Shown here: one piece after another, positions 1 to 8,256 of the stretch
Position numbering within the stretch: position 1 is the first letter of the stretch
How the letters are laid out: every line of letters begins with the position of its first letter
DNA from: Silanimonas lenta DSM 16282
GTDB lineage: Bacteria > Pseudomonadota > Gammaproteobacteria > Xanthomonadales > Xanthomonadaceae
NCBI RefSeq assembly: GCF_000429065.1
Contig: NZ_AUBD01000001.1
Coordinates: forward strand, 476,458-540,457
Direction of reading: 5' to 3'
DNA length: 64,000 nt
Position numbers and translations under genes: made by a program
Notes under the pieces: model-generated
What the model saw: the letters and a program-made list of their open reading frames with translations, nothing else
Databases searched by the model: none
What the model was told of the DNA's origin: nothing

Positions 1-658
1 CCGCCAGCACCCCGGCGCCACGGTCGCCGCGCAGCCAGCGGTAGGCCGAGAGGCCGGCCATCAGGAAGGCCACGGTGAGGAAGGAGGCCAGCAGCATGTG
101 GCTGAAACGCCAGGGCATGGAGGGGTTGAACACGATGGCCCACCAGTCGGTGGCGTGCGCCACGCCCTCGCGCAGCTCGAAGCCGGCCGGTGTGTGCATC
201 CAGGAGTTCAGCACCAGGATCCAGAACGCCGACATGGTGGTGCCGAAGGCGACGAGGAAGGTGGCAAGGGTATGGATGCGGTTGCCCACCCGCTTGAAGC
301 CGAACAGCATGATCCCGAGGAAGGTGGCCTCGAGGAAGAAGGCCGTGAGCACCTCGTAAGCCAGCAGCGGCCCGGCGATGTTGCCCACCCGCTCCATGAA
401 GCCCGGCCAGTTGGTGCCGAACTGGAAACTCATGGTGATGCCGGAGACCACGCCGAGGGCGAAGGACAGCGCGAACACCTTCACCCAGAAGCCGTAGGCG
501 TCCATCCACTTCGCATCGCCGGTCTTCGTGAAGCGCCACTTGAAGAACAGCAGCACCCACCCGAGGGCGATGGTGATGGTGGGGAAGAGGATGTGGAAGC
601 TGACATTGGCGGCGAACTGGATGCGCGCCAGCAGCAGGGGATCGAGCGACTCAAGCAT
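1..658 (-). CDS. cydA: Cytochrome bd ubiquinol oxidase subunit I, N-terminal part (runs off left edge)
   Basis: Reading leftward from an ATG at 658, the protein begins MLESLDPLLLARIQFAANVS and continues with FHILFPTITIALGW and a run of hydrophobic helices, the pattern of CydA/CioA. This subunit carries the haems that oxidise ubiquinol in the inner membrane. About 219 residues are present; the family is usually 440-530, so the C-terminal half and any cydB lie outside the window. The start overlaps the stop of the upstream regulator by 8 bp, which implies one transcript and translational coupling. Whether it is a bd-I or a cyanide-insensitive CioA type cannot be decided from this part. Confidence 0.93.
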   Translation of the reverse strand, partial: MLESLDPLLLARIQFAANVSFHILFPTITIALGWVLLFFKWRFTKTGDAKWMDAYGFWVKVFALSFALGVVSGITMSFQFGTNWPGFMERVGNIAGPLLAYEVLTAFFLEATFLGIMLFGFKRVGNRIHTLATFLVAFGTTMSAFWILVLNSWMHTPAGFELREGVAHATDWWAIVFNPSMPWRFSHMLLASFLTVAFLMAGLSAYRWLRGDRGAGVLA

Positions 659-1202
659 GGCTCTTGGCTCCAAGGAAACGGTCACGGGCATCGAGCAGCT
701 TCCCCACCTTCTTGCCGAGCCGCATCAGCTCGACCAGGCGTTCGCGGTCCATCGCCCGCACCTCCTCGAACCAGCCCGTGGTGAGTTCGATGAGGTCGTG
801 CATCTCGCGCATGCGGTCCTGCGCATGCTGCTCGGCAGGATCGCCGGGGGTTTCCATCAGCGCATCGCGCAGCATCGACAGCGTGGGGTCGACCTCGCGT
901 TTGCGCCGCTCCTCGGCCAGGGTCTGGAAGATCGTCCACACGTCCTCGGGAGCCGAGAAATAGTCGCGGCGGTCACCCGGCAGGTGCTGCAGGCGCACCA
1001 GCCGCCAGCTCTGCAGCTCTTTCAGGCCCATGCTGACGTTGGAGCGCGAGAAGCCGAGGCTTTCCGCGATCTCGTCGGCATTCAGGGCCCGCGGACTCAC
1101 GAACAGCAGGGCGTAGATCTGCCCCACCGTGCGGTTGATGCCCCAGCGGCTGCCCATCTCGCCGAAGTGGAGCACGAAACGTTGAACCAGAGGTGGCAGC
1201 AT
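651..1202 (-). CDS. GbsR/MarR-family transcriptional regulator of the cytochrome bd operon
   Basis: A 183-residue winged-helix protein. The N-terminal half has the GbsR pattern: FGEMGSRWGINRTVGQIYAL, then a recognition region near ADEIAESLGFSRSNVSMGLK and a wing with the GDRRDYF motif. The C-terminal half is helical and probably mediates dimerisation. It is the first gene of the operon ahead of cydA (8 bp overlap), and GbsR-like regulators are known beside bd oxidase genes. A perfect inverted repeat lies 13 bp upstream of its start, over the promoter, so autoregulation is likely. The effector is unknown. Confidence 0.85.
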   Translation of the reverse strand: MLPPLVQRFVLHFGEMGSRWGINRTVGQIYALLFVSPRALNADEIAESLGFSRSNVSMGLKELQSWRLVRLQHLPGDRRDYFSAPEDVWTIFQTLAEERRKREVDPTLSMLRDALMETPGDPAEQHAQDRMREMHDLIELTTGWFEEVRAMDRERLVELMRLGKKVGKLLDARDRFLGAKSHA

Positions 1203-1214
1203 GGAGGTTCCGTT

Positions 1215-1238
1215 ATTTCAGGATTTCCTGAAATTATA
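1215..1238 (-). promoter_or_regulatory. Promoter -10 box with overlapping palindromic operator for the regulator-cydA operon
   Basis: On the minus strand a perfect TATAAT occupies 1238-1233. A perfect inverted repeat at 1215-1234 (9-bp arms ATTTCAGGA and TCCTGAAAT, 2-bp centre) overlaps its downstream end. The operator would cover the -10 and start site, so bound protein should repress. The -35 region is weak. The cognate factor is inferred to be the GbsR-like protein encoded directly downstream. Confidence 0.7.
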
Positions 1239-1281
1239 GGCATCCCAATGCGTCCGGGGTGAAGACCGGCAGGGCCGGTGA

Positions 1282-1305
1282 GGGACCGTTAAACTTCGCG
1301 GTCCC
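1282..1305. repeat. Short inverted repeat upstream of the M13-like gene
   Basis: GGGACCG (1282-1288) and CGGTCCC (1299-1305) flank a 10-bp spacer, ending 3 bp before the ATG at 1309. It could form an RNA hairpin next to the start codon or be a protein site. No clear Shine-Dalgarno sequence is seen before that start. Confidence 0.35.
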
Positions 1306-1308
1306 CTG

Positions 1309-3198
1309 ATGTCGAAGCCCTCCATGCGCCTGCTGCCCCTGTCGATCGCCCTCGGCCTCTCGCTCGCCGCCCTGCCCGCCCTGGCCCAGCGCGGCCGTAC
1401 CCCGCCCCCGCCGCCGGCCCCGACCGCCTGCACCGATTTCCACGCCTTCACCAACCGCGCCTGGCTGCAGGCCAACCCGGCCAGCGCCGCCCAGCCCGAG
1501 CGCAGCCGCCTCGGCCTGCTCGCCAGCGAGGCCCAGCAAAGGCAGCAGGCTCTGTTCGATGCGGCACAGCGCGCTCCGGCCACGCCGGAAGAGGCCCTGC
1601 TCGGCGCCTTCTGGGCCGCCGGCCTCGACGAGGCCGGCCTCGACCGCCGCGGCCCCGAGGCCCTGCGCGAGGCCCTGGCGCCGCTGTCCCAGTTCCGCCG
1701 TCCGCGCGACCTGCCGCAGGTGGCCGCGGCCTTCCACCGCAAGGGCCTGTTCCCGCTGGCCGAGTTCGTGCGCCTGGAAGACAGCCAGGGCAGCGGCCGG
1801 CCGCTGGCCGCGGTGCCGGCCCCGCTCGGTCTGGTCGATCCGGCCTTCTATCTCAGCACCGAGGCCGAGGCGCGCCGCCTGCTCGGCCAGTACCGCAGCT
1901 ATGTGGAAGCCCTGCTGCGTGCCTCCGGCCTGCCGGAAGCCGAGATCGGCCCGGCCTCCGAGGCCGTGCTGCAGATCGAGACCCAGCTCGCCCAGGCGCT
2001 GGCCGGCGAAGGCCCGGACGCCCGCAGCAGCGATTCGCTGCGTGCCCAGGACCGCCGCTATGTCGCGCTCGGCTTCGCCGCCCTGATGAAGGCGCTGAAC
2101 GCCAGCACCGACACCCTGGTGGTGGTGAGCCCGGCCTATTTCGCCACCCTCTCGCGCCTCGCCGGCGAGCGTGACCCGCAGCGCCTGCGCTGGTACCTGC
2201 GCTACCGCGTGCTGCACCGCCTGGCCCCCGACCTGCACGCTCCGTTCCGCAACGCCCATGCCGCGTTCTTTGCCAGCGCCCTGCGCGGCCTGCCCGCGGC
2301 TCCGGCGCGCGAGGAGCACATGGCCACCCTGCTGCGCCGCAATCTGGGCGGCCTCAACGATGCCGCCTACATCGGCCGCTATGCCCCGGCCCCGCTGCGC
2401 GAGCGTGCCACCCGGGTGGCCGAGGGCGTGCGCGCTGCCGCCATCGAGATGGTGGCCAAGGCCGGCAGCCCGGAGGAGGCCCGCAAGCTGGAGGCGATCC
2501 GCTTCGACATCGCCGGCTCGGCCACGCCGGGCTTCGATGGCGAGGGCCTGGCGTTCAGCCGCGACGATCACGTGGGCAACCTGCTGCGGCTCTCGCGCTG
2601 GCAGGAGGCCCGGGTGCTGGCCAACCGCCCCACGCCGGTCGATCCCCTGCCGGCGCGCCTGCCGGCAGTGCAGTGGCTTCCGGCCCAGGGCCTGCTGGCG
2701 GTCTCGGCCGCCGCCCTCGCCCCGCCCCTGCTGGCCGGCAACGATGCCAGCCCGGGGCCGCGCGACTTCGGCGCCTTCGGCGCCCTCGTCGGCCACGAGC
2801 TCGCCAAGCGCCTCGAGCCCGGCAGCCGCGGCGCCGGCCTAGGACCGCTGTACAACGGTTTCATGGCCACGCCGGCCCTGCGCGTGGACGGCAACCGTAC
2901 CCTGCCGATGAACCGCGCCGATCTCGCCGGCCTCGAGTTCGCCTGGGCCGCCTTCCAGAAGGCGCAGCCGCAGGCCGATGCCGAGGCGAAGAAGGCCTTC
3001 TTCAGCGCCTGGGCCGAGCTCTGGGCGAAATCACAGACCCCGGAGGCCCTGGCCGCCGAGGTGCAGGGCTCGCCCTACGCTCCGGCCGCGTTCCGGGTGA
3101 ATGGCCCGCTGGCGCAGTTCCCGCCCTTCGCCGAGGCCTTCGGCTGCCGCCCGGGCCAGCCGATGCGCGCCGCCAATCCGATCGGAGTGTGGCGCTGA
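1309..3198 (+). CDS. Secreted M13-family (neprilysin/PepO-like) protein with a degenerate active site
   Basis: A 629-residue protein. It begins with a signal peptide (hydrophobic core followed by ALPALAQ, cleavage near residue 26). It has the M13 layout, including the C-terminal CRPGQPM motif and final tryptophan. M13 zinc peptidases need HExxH and ENxAD. Here the first reads GHELAK (second His replaced by Lys) and the second MNRAD (Glu replaced by Met), so two of three zinc ligands are missing. The substrate motif NAYY is also absent (VQWLP instead). It is probably a non-catalytic binding or regulatory protein, or a decaying paralogue. The reading frame is intact. The stop overlaps the rapA start (TGATG). 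Confidence 0.8.
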   Translation: MSKPSMRLLPLSIALGLSLAALPALAQRGRTPPPPPAPTACTDFHAFTNRAWLQANPASAAQPERSRLGLLASEAQQRQQALFDAAQRAPATPEEALLGAFWAAGLDEAGLDRRGPEALREALAPLSQFRRPRDLPQVAAAFHRKGLFPLAEFVRLEDSQGSGRPLAAVPAPLGLVDPAFYLSTEAEARRLLGQYRSYVEALLRASGLPEAEIGPASEAVLQIETQLAQALAGEGPDARSSDSLRAQDRRYVALGFAALMKALNASTDTLVVVSPAYFATLSRLAGERDPQRLRWYLRYRVLHRLAPDLHAPFRNAHAAFFASALRGLPAAPAREEHMATLLRRNLGGLNDAAYIGRYAPAPLRERATRVAEGVRAAAIEMVAKAGSPEEARKLEAIRFDIAGSATPGFDGEGLAFSRDDHVGNLLRLSRWQEARVLANRPTPVDPLPARLPAVQWLPAQGLLAVSAAALAPPLLAGNDASPGPRDFGAFGALVGHELAKRLEPGSRGAGLGPLYNGFMATPALRVDGNRTLPMNRADLAGLEFAWAAFQKAQPQADAEAKKAFFSAWAELWAKSQTPEALAAEVQGSPYAPAAFRVNGPLAQFPPFAEAFGCRPGQPMRAANPIGVWR

Positions 3199-6035
3199 TG
3201 CCGCTGGTTCCCGGCCAACGCTGGTTCTCCTCGGCCGAGCCGGAGCTCGGCCTCGGCACCGTGCTGCGCATCGCCGGCCGCAGCGTGCAGATCGTGTTCA
3301 CCGCCTCCGGTACCGTGCGCCAATACTCGCTGGAGGCCGCGCCGCTGGTGCGGGCGGTGTTCCGCGCCGGCGACCGCGTGCGCATCGACGGCCGGGAACT
3401 CACCATCGAGGCCGTCGAGGAGCGCGACGGCCTCGTCTGGTACCGCGCCGGCAGCGAGACCTTCATGGAAGGCCAGCTCGATGCCGAGCAGCCGGTCTCC
3501 AAGGCCGACCAGCGGCTGATCAGCGGGCGCATCGACCGCAACGACCAGTTCGAGCGCCGCGTGCGGGCCCTGGAACTGCGCGCCCGCGCCCGCCGCCACC
3601 CCGGCTGGGGCATCCTCGGCGCGCGCATCGACCTCATCCCGCACCAGCTTCGTGTCATCGAGACCGCCGCCGCGCGCCGCACCCCGCGCCTGCTGCTGGC
3701 CGACGAGGTGGGCCTTGGCAAGACCATCGAGGCCTGCGCCATCGCCGCCCAGCAGATCGCCAGCGGCCGCGCCAGGCGCGTGCTGGTGCTGACGCCCGAG
3801 AGCCTGGTGAACCAGTGGTTCGTCGAACTGCTGCGGCGCTTCAACCTGCCCTTCGCCATCTACGACGAGGAGCGCTGCGAGGCGCTCGAGATGAACGAGC
3901 CCTCGCGCAACCCGTTCGAGGACGAGCAGTTCGTGCTGGCCTCGGTGGACTGGCTCACCGAGCACGACAAGCGCATGAAGCAGGTGGTGCAGGCCGGCTG
4001 GGACCTGCTGCTGGTGGACGAGGCCCACCACCTGATCTGGACGCCGGAGTTCGAGAGCCCCGGCTACACCCTGGTGGCGGCGCTGGCGAAGCGCGTGCCC
4101 GGCCTGCTGCTGCTCACCGCCACCCCGGAACAGCTCGGGCGCGGCGGCCACTTCGCCCGCCTGCGCCTGCTCGACCCGGCGCGCTACACCGACCTTGCCG
4201 CCTTCCTCGCCGAATCCGAACGCTTCGTGGCGCTCTCGGCGCTGGCCGAGCGGCTGGAGGCCGGCGAGACCACGGCCGCCGACCTCGAGACCCTGCGCGG
4301 CCTGTTCGCGGCCGAGCGCCCCTGGCTCGATGCCACCCTCGCCGCCATCGATGCCGGCGACACCGCCGCCCGCGAGGCCCTGCTCGATGCCCTGGTCGAC
4401 CGCCACGGCACCGGCCGGGTGATGGTGCGCAACCGCCGCGCCGCGGTGGGCGGCTTCCCGCGCCGCATCGCCCACATCGATCTTCTGCCCGCCAGCGACG
4501 ACCCGGAGCTGCTCGGCCGGCTGCGCGCCGAGTTCGCCTTCGAGGTCGGCGACCTCGACGAGGAGCCCACCCACGACTACACCCGCGACCCGCGCCTCGA
4601 CTGGCTGCTTTCCACCCTGGAATCGCTGGGCAGCGAGAAAGTGCTGGTGCTGTGCCGCTCGCGGGCCAAGGTGCAGGCGCTGGAAGAGGCCCTGCGCCTG
4701 CGCTGGGGCCACCCGGTGGCGCGCTTCCACGAGGACATGAACCTGCTGCAGCGCGATCGCAACGCCGCCTTCTTCGCCGACCCGGAGGGCGCGCGGGTGC
4801 TGATCGCCTCCGAGGTGGGCGCCGAGGGCCGCAACTTCCAGTTCGCCCAGCACCTCGTGCTCTGGGACCTGCCCCTGCACCCCGACATGCTGGAGCAGCG
4901 CATCGGCCGCCTCGACCGCATCGGCCAGCCCGGCGACGTGCACCTGCATGCCGCCGCCGTGGCCGGCAGCGCGCAGGAGGTGCTGCTGCGCTGGTACCAC
5001 GAGGGCCTCGATGCCTTCCGCAGCGTGGTGCCCGATGGCCGCGAGCTGCTGCGCCGCCACGTCGACGAACTGGTGGCGCTGGCGGAAGCCGATGCTGCCG
5101 GCCGCGAACCGGCCGTGGAAGCCCTGCTCGCCGCCACCCGCCAGGCCCATGCCGAGCTCTCCGAGCAGATCGCCCGCGGCCGCGACCGCCTGCTGGAGCG
5201 CGCCAGCCAGCGCGCCGATGCCGACGAGCTCGCCGCCGCCCTGGCCGGCGACGATGCCGACCTCGCCTCCCGCGAGGCCATGCTGGAACTGCTGGAGGCC
5301 TTCGGCATCCAGAACGAGCCGCTCGCCGACGAGCGCTTCCTGCTCGATCCGGAATACCTCACGGTGGACGGCTTCGAGGAACTGAAGGCCGGGCCGCGCG
5401 AAGCCACCTTCGACCGCCGCCTCGCGCTTTCCCGCGACGACCTGCTCTACCTGCGCGCCGACCACCCGATGGTGCTGGGCGCGCAGGACCTGCTGCTCGG
5501 CAGCGAAACCGGCAATGCCTGCCTGCTGATCGACGAGACCCTGCCGCCCCGCACCGCCCTGCTGGAGGCGGTGTACGTGCTGGAGTGCATCGCCGATGCC
5601 GCGCTCAACATCGCCCGCTTCCTGCCGCCGATGCCGCTGCGCGCGGTGGTCGACACCCGGCTGCAGCGCCGTCATGGCTTCGAGCCCGACGCCGATTCGC
5701 GGGCCAGGGCTGGCGACCGCCAGTTCGACCTCTCGCCGATGCGCAAGGTGCTGAACAGCCTGGTGCCGCCGATGCTGGGGGCCTGCGAGACCGCGGTGCG
5801 CCGCGATGCCGCGGCGATCATCGCCGAGGCCGCCGAGGCCGCCGACCGCCGGCTCTCGGCCGAGATCGCGCGCCTCGAGGCCCTGGCCGCGGTGAATCCG
5901 GCGGTCGGCGAAGCCGAGATAGCGGCGCTGAAGGCGGAACGCGAGGCCATCCTCGCCGCCCTGCCCGGCGCGCGTCCGCGGCTGGACGCGGTGCGCCTCG
6001 TCACCAGCCCCGACTTCCTGCTGCTGCGGCGCTGA
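3198..6035 (+). CDS. rapA: RNA polymerase-associated ATPase RapA (SWI2/SNF2 family)
   Basis: A 945-residue protein, close to the 968 of E. coli RapA. RapA binds RNA polymerase and uses ATP to help recycle it after termination. The N-terminal region resembles the RapA Tudor-like domains (MPLVPGQRWFSSAEPELGLG). The helicase motifs follow in order: DEVGLGKT (Walker A), DEAHHL (motif II), LTATPEQLGRGGHFARLRLL (motif III), and LEQRIGRLDRIGQ (motif VI). The ATG at 3198 was chosen because it matches the family N-terminus and overlaps the upstream stop by one base, suggesting coupling to the M13-like gene. The same frame is open upstream only as a shadow of that gene. Confidence 0.95.
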   Translation: MPLVPGQRWFSSAEPELGLGTVLRIAGRSVQIVFTASGTVRQYSLEAAPLVRAVFRAGDRVRIDGRELTIEAVEERDGLVWYRAGSETFMEGQLDAEQPVSKADQRLISGRIDRNDQFERRVRALELRARARRHPGWGILGARIDLIPHQLRVIETAAARRTPRLLLADEVGLGKTIEACAIAAQQIASGRARRVLVLTPESLVNQWFVELLRRFNLPFAIYDEERCEALEMNEPSRNPFEDEQFVLASVDWLTEHDKRMKQVVQAGWDLLLVDEAHHLIWTPEFESPGYTLVAALAKRVPGLLLLTATPEQLGRGGHFARLRLLDPARYTDLAAFLAESERFVALSALAERLEAGETTAADLETLRGLFAAERPWLDATLAAIDAGDTAAREALLDALVDRHGTGRVMVRNRRAAVGGFPRRIAHIDLLPASDDPELLGRLRAEFAFEVGDLDEEPTHDYTRDPRLDWLLSTLESLGSEKVLVLCRSRAKVQALEEALRLRWGHPVARFHEDMNLLQRDRNAAFFADPEGARVLIASEVGAEGRNFQFAQHLVLWDLPLHPDMLEQRIGRLDRIGQPGDVHLHAAAVAGSAQEVLLRWYHEGLDAFRSVVPDGRELLRRHVDELVALAEADAAGREPAVEALLAATRQAHAELSEQIARGRDRLLERASQRADADELAAALAGDDADLASREAMLELLEAFGIQNEPLADERFLLDPEYLTVDGFEELKAGPREATFDRRLALSRDDLLYLRADHPMVLGAQDLLLGSETGNACLLIDETLPPRTALLEAVYVLECIADAALNIARFLPPMPLRAVVDTRLQRRHGFEPDADSRARAGDRQFDLSPMRKVLNSLVPPMLGACETAVRRDAAAIIAEAAEAADRRLSAEIARLEALAAVNPAVGEAEIAALKAEREAILAALPGARPRLDAVRLVTSPDFLLLRR

Positions 6036-6077
6036 GACGATCCGGCGCCCGCATGCCGGGCCGCGGGCCGGCGACCT

Positions 6078-6704
6078 TCAGCGCACGATGCGCGGCCCGC
6101 GCCGGCCGAAGGGCGGCTGGCCGCGCCAGTAGCGGATCATCAGCCAGCCGCCGGCCATGCCGCCGAGATGGGCGAAATGGGCGATGCCGCTGGCGCCGGA
6201 CAGCCCCATCAGCAGGGCGATGGCGGCGAAGATCAGCACCAGGTACTTCGCCCTCACCGGCACCGGCGGGATCAGCAGCATGAGCTGCTGGTTGGGGAAC
6301 ATCATGCCGTAGGCCAGCAGCAGGCCGAAGGTCAGGCCCGAGATGCCCACCGTGGGCCGCGGCGGAAACACGCCGAGGGCGCCGAGCACCAGCTGGGTGA
6401 GGCCGGCGGCGAGGATGCAGGCCAGGGCGAACTGCACGTAGCGGCGGGTGCCCCAGGTGCTCTCCAGCACCGCGCCCAGCATCCAGAGCATCAGCCCGTT
6501 GAAGAAGAGATGGATGAAATCGCCGTGCAGGGCGGCGTAGCTCAGCAGCTGCCAGGGCAGGAAGCCCGGCCCGCCCAGCGCCTCGCTGCCGATCGGCCAG
6601 AGCGCGAACCACTGCAGCACCGCCGGGCCGGCCAGCAGTTGCAGCACGAAGCCGCCGGTGATGATCCAGAGCAGGTAGAGCGTGGCGGGCGGCAGACGGG
6701 GCAC
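6078..6704 (-). CDS. Rhomboid family intramembrane serine protease
   Basis: A 208-residue membrane protein with about six helices. Rhomboid hallmarks are present: LHGDFIHLFFNGLML in the second segment, catalytic Ser in GISGLTFG, and catalytic His in HFAHLGGMAGGW. It should cleave other membrane proteins within the bilayer. The GTG start at 6704 is preferred because GGAG lies six bases upstream (6714-6711). An in-frame ATG at 6773 would add 23 poorly hydrophobic residues containing CPECP and is the alternative. It is convergent with rapA. Confidence 0.9.
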   Translation of the reverse strand: MPRLPPATLYLLWIITGGFVLQLLAGPAVLQWFALWPIGSEALGGPGFLPWQLLSYAALHGDFIHLFFNGLMLWMLGAVLESTWGTRRYVQFALACILAAGLTQLVLGALGVFPPRPTVGISGLTFGLLLAYGMMFPNQQLMLLIPPVPVRAKYLVLIFAAIALLMGLSGASGIAHFAHLGGMAGGWLMIRYWRGQPPFGRRGPRIVR

Positions 6705-6794
6705 GGGGCACTCCGGGCAGGAACGATGGCCGCCGATCATACCGGGGCCGTGGCGGGCAGAGGTCGGCGCCACATCAGCGCCGGGCCCGCGGCC

Positions 6795-7136
6795 TCAGGC
6801 CTCCCGCGGCGCCCAGAGCAGGGCGTCGAGTCCGGGCTCCGGCGGGGGCGGCCGGCGCACCCGCCCGTCCTCCACCCGCAGCCCCTCGGCACGCAGCCGC
6901 GCCACCTGCTCGGCATGCCCGGGGCTTCCCGCCGGGAAGGCGATCCGGCCATCGGCGCGCAGCACGCGGTGCCAGGGCAGGCCGGCGTCTCCCTCCGCCG
7001 CCAGCAGCCGCGCCACCCGGCGCGCGCCGCGCGGCAGGCCGGCACGGCGGGCCACCTCGCCATAGCTCCTCACCTCGCCGGGCGGGATGGCCAGGATCGC
7101 CGCGCGGATCGCCTCGTCATGCCCGCTCTTCGCCAT
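6795..7136 (-). CDS. Alkyltransferase-like protein (Atl, MGMT family) for DNA alkylation damage
   Basis: A 113-residue protein matching the C-terminal DNA-binding domain of O6-alkylguanine-DNA methyltransferase. Conserved pieces include IPPGEVRSYGEVARRAGLP and the active-site loop. In place of the acceptor PCHR motif it reads PWHRVL, with Trp replacing the reactive Cys. That substitution defines alkyltransferase-like proteins, which bind alkylated guanine and hand it to nucleotide excision repair. The start at 7136 (MAKSGHDEAI) fits the family; a longer frame upstream overlaps the divergent gene and is not credible. Confidence 0.88.
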   Translation of the reverse strand: MAKSGHDEAIRAAILAIPPGEVRSYGEVARRAGLPRGARRVARLLAAEGDAGLPWHRVLRADGRIAFPAGSPGHAEQVARLRAEGLRVEDGRVRRPPPPEPGLDALLWAPREA

Positions 7137-7169
7137 GGCGCTACGATAGCCCTTCCCGGGAGCGGTGCC

Positions 7170-7577
7170 ATGCAGAACTTCGAACAGATCCGTGGCCACG
7201 TGCAGGCCAATTTCCACGTGACCACCAACGAGCCCTACGTGCTCTGCGCCGAGCTCTCGCTGGAGGGCGGCCGGCGCCACCAGAGCGTGTTCCTCGCCGA
7301 ACTCGAGGACGACGACGGCCGCCGCTTCCTGCGCGCCAGCACCATCATCGCCCCCATCACCGGCATCGACGCCCGGCGCATGCTGGCCTTCAACTGGCAG
7401 TCGCGGGTGGGCTGGCTGGCGATCGGCGAGCTCGACGGCGTGCCCTACCTGCAGCTCTGCGAGAACCGCCCCTACGACGCCCTCGATGCCGCCGAGATCG
7501 ACCGCCTGATCCTGCAGATCGGCGGCCAGGGCGACCGCATGGAGCGCCTGCTCTCGGCCGGTGGCGACCTGCTCTGA
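7170..7577 (+). CDS. Conserved hypothetical protein, possibly YbjN/CesT-like fold
   Basis: A 135-residue soluble acidic protein (MQNFEQIRGHVQANFHVTTN). GGGAG lies seven bases before the ATG. It alternates hydrophobic strands and helices, with ELDGVPYLQLCENRPYDALD in the second half and a C-terminal amphipathic helix. This resembles the YbjN or secretion-chaperone-like fold, but no diagnostic motif is visible, so the function is not assigned. It is divergent from the alkyltransferase-like gene and 46 bp ahead of the ExoD gene. Confidence 0.6.
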   Translation: MQNFEQIRGHVQANFHVTTNEPYVLCAELSLEGGRRHQSVFLAELEDDDGRRFLRASTIIAPITGIDARRMLAFNWQSRVGWLAIGELDGVPYLQLCENRPYDALDAAEIDRLILQIGGQGDRMERLLSAGGDLL

Positions 7578-7623
7578 ATGCCAGCCACCTGCCAGTCATG
7601 CCGGCCACGGCACACTGCCGGCC

Positions 7624-8244
7624 ATGCAGGATGACTGGACCACACGCCGCCTGATCGAGGCCATCGCCGCCGACCCCTCGGCCACGCCGAGTTTCGGCGA
7701 GCTGCTCGACCGCTTCCGCGAACGCGCCCATGGCCTGTTCCTGCTGGTGGCGGTGCTCCCTGCCTTCCTGCCCCTGCCGGCCGGTGCCGGTGCCATCAGC
7801 GGCCCTCTGGTGATGTTCGCCGGCCTGCAGATGCTCTGCCTCGCCGAGCACCCGTGGCTGCCGGCCTGGCTGCGCCGCCGCCGCATCGAGGCCCGCCATC
7901 TCGCCGGCTTCCAGCGCCGGCTGGCGCGCCCGCTGGGCTGGCTGGAACGCTTCAGCCGCCCGCGCGGCGCCGGCGTCTTCGAGCACCCCGCGGCACGGGC
8001 CTTCACCGGCCTTCTGCTGCTCGTGCTGGGCTTCCTGCTGGCCCTGCCGATCCCGCTCACCAACTACCCCTTCGGCCTGGTGCTGGTGGTCCATGCCGTG
8101 GCCCTGATCGAGCGCGACGGCCATGCGCTCGCCCTGGCCTGGGCGCTCGGGCTGCTGCAGATCGGCCTGCTGGCCCTGTTCTCGGACGGCCTGCTGCGCA
8201 GCCTGCCGGGGCTGATGGAGCGGCTCGGCGCCCTCTTCGGCTGA
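7624..8244 (+). CDS. ExoD-family exopolysaccharide synthesis membrane protein
   Basis: A 206-residue protein. The soluble N-terminus (TTRRLIEAIAADPSATPSFG) leads into the ExoD core: RFRERAHGLFLLVAVLPAFL, then PLPAGAGAISGPLVMFAG, and later LALPIPLTNYPFGLVLVVHA. About four or five membrane helices are predicted by eye. ExoD proteins were linked to exopolysaccharide production and alkaline tolerance in rhizobia, but their biochemical role is unknown. The ATG at 7624 is preferred over one 63 bp upstream inside the previous gene. It is convergent with the GGDEF-EAL gene. Confidence 0.85.
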   Translation: MQDDWTTRRLIEAIAADPSATPSFGELLDRFRERAHGLFLLVAVLPAFLPLPAGAGAISGPLVMFAGLQMLCLAEHPWLPAWLRRRRIEARHLAGFQRRLARPLGWLERFSRPRGAGVFEHPAARAFTGLLLLVLGFLLALPIPLTNYPFGLVLVVHAVALIERDGHALALAWALGLLQIGLLALFSDGLLRSLPGLMERLGALFG

Positions 8245-8256
8245 CGCCTTTCCGGC

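Noticed and set aside
1234..2796. Long minus-strand open frame opposite the M13-like gene
   Set aside because: Antisense shadow in GC-rich coding sequence: low-complexity, Gly/Arg/Ala/Gln-rich, no domain.
3075..5675. 866-codon minus-strand open frame opposite rapA
   Set aside because: Antisense shadow of rapA with no family motif; rapA is clear on the plus strand.
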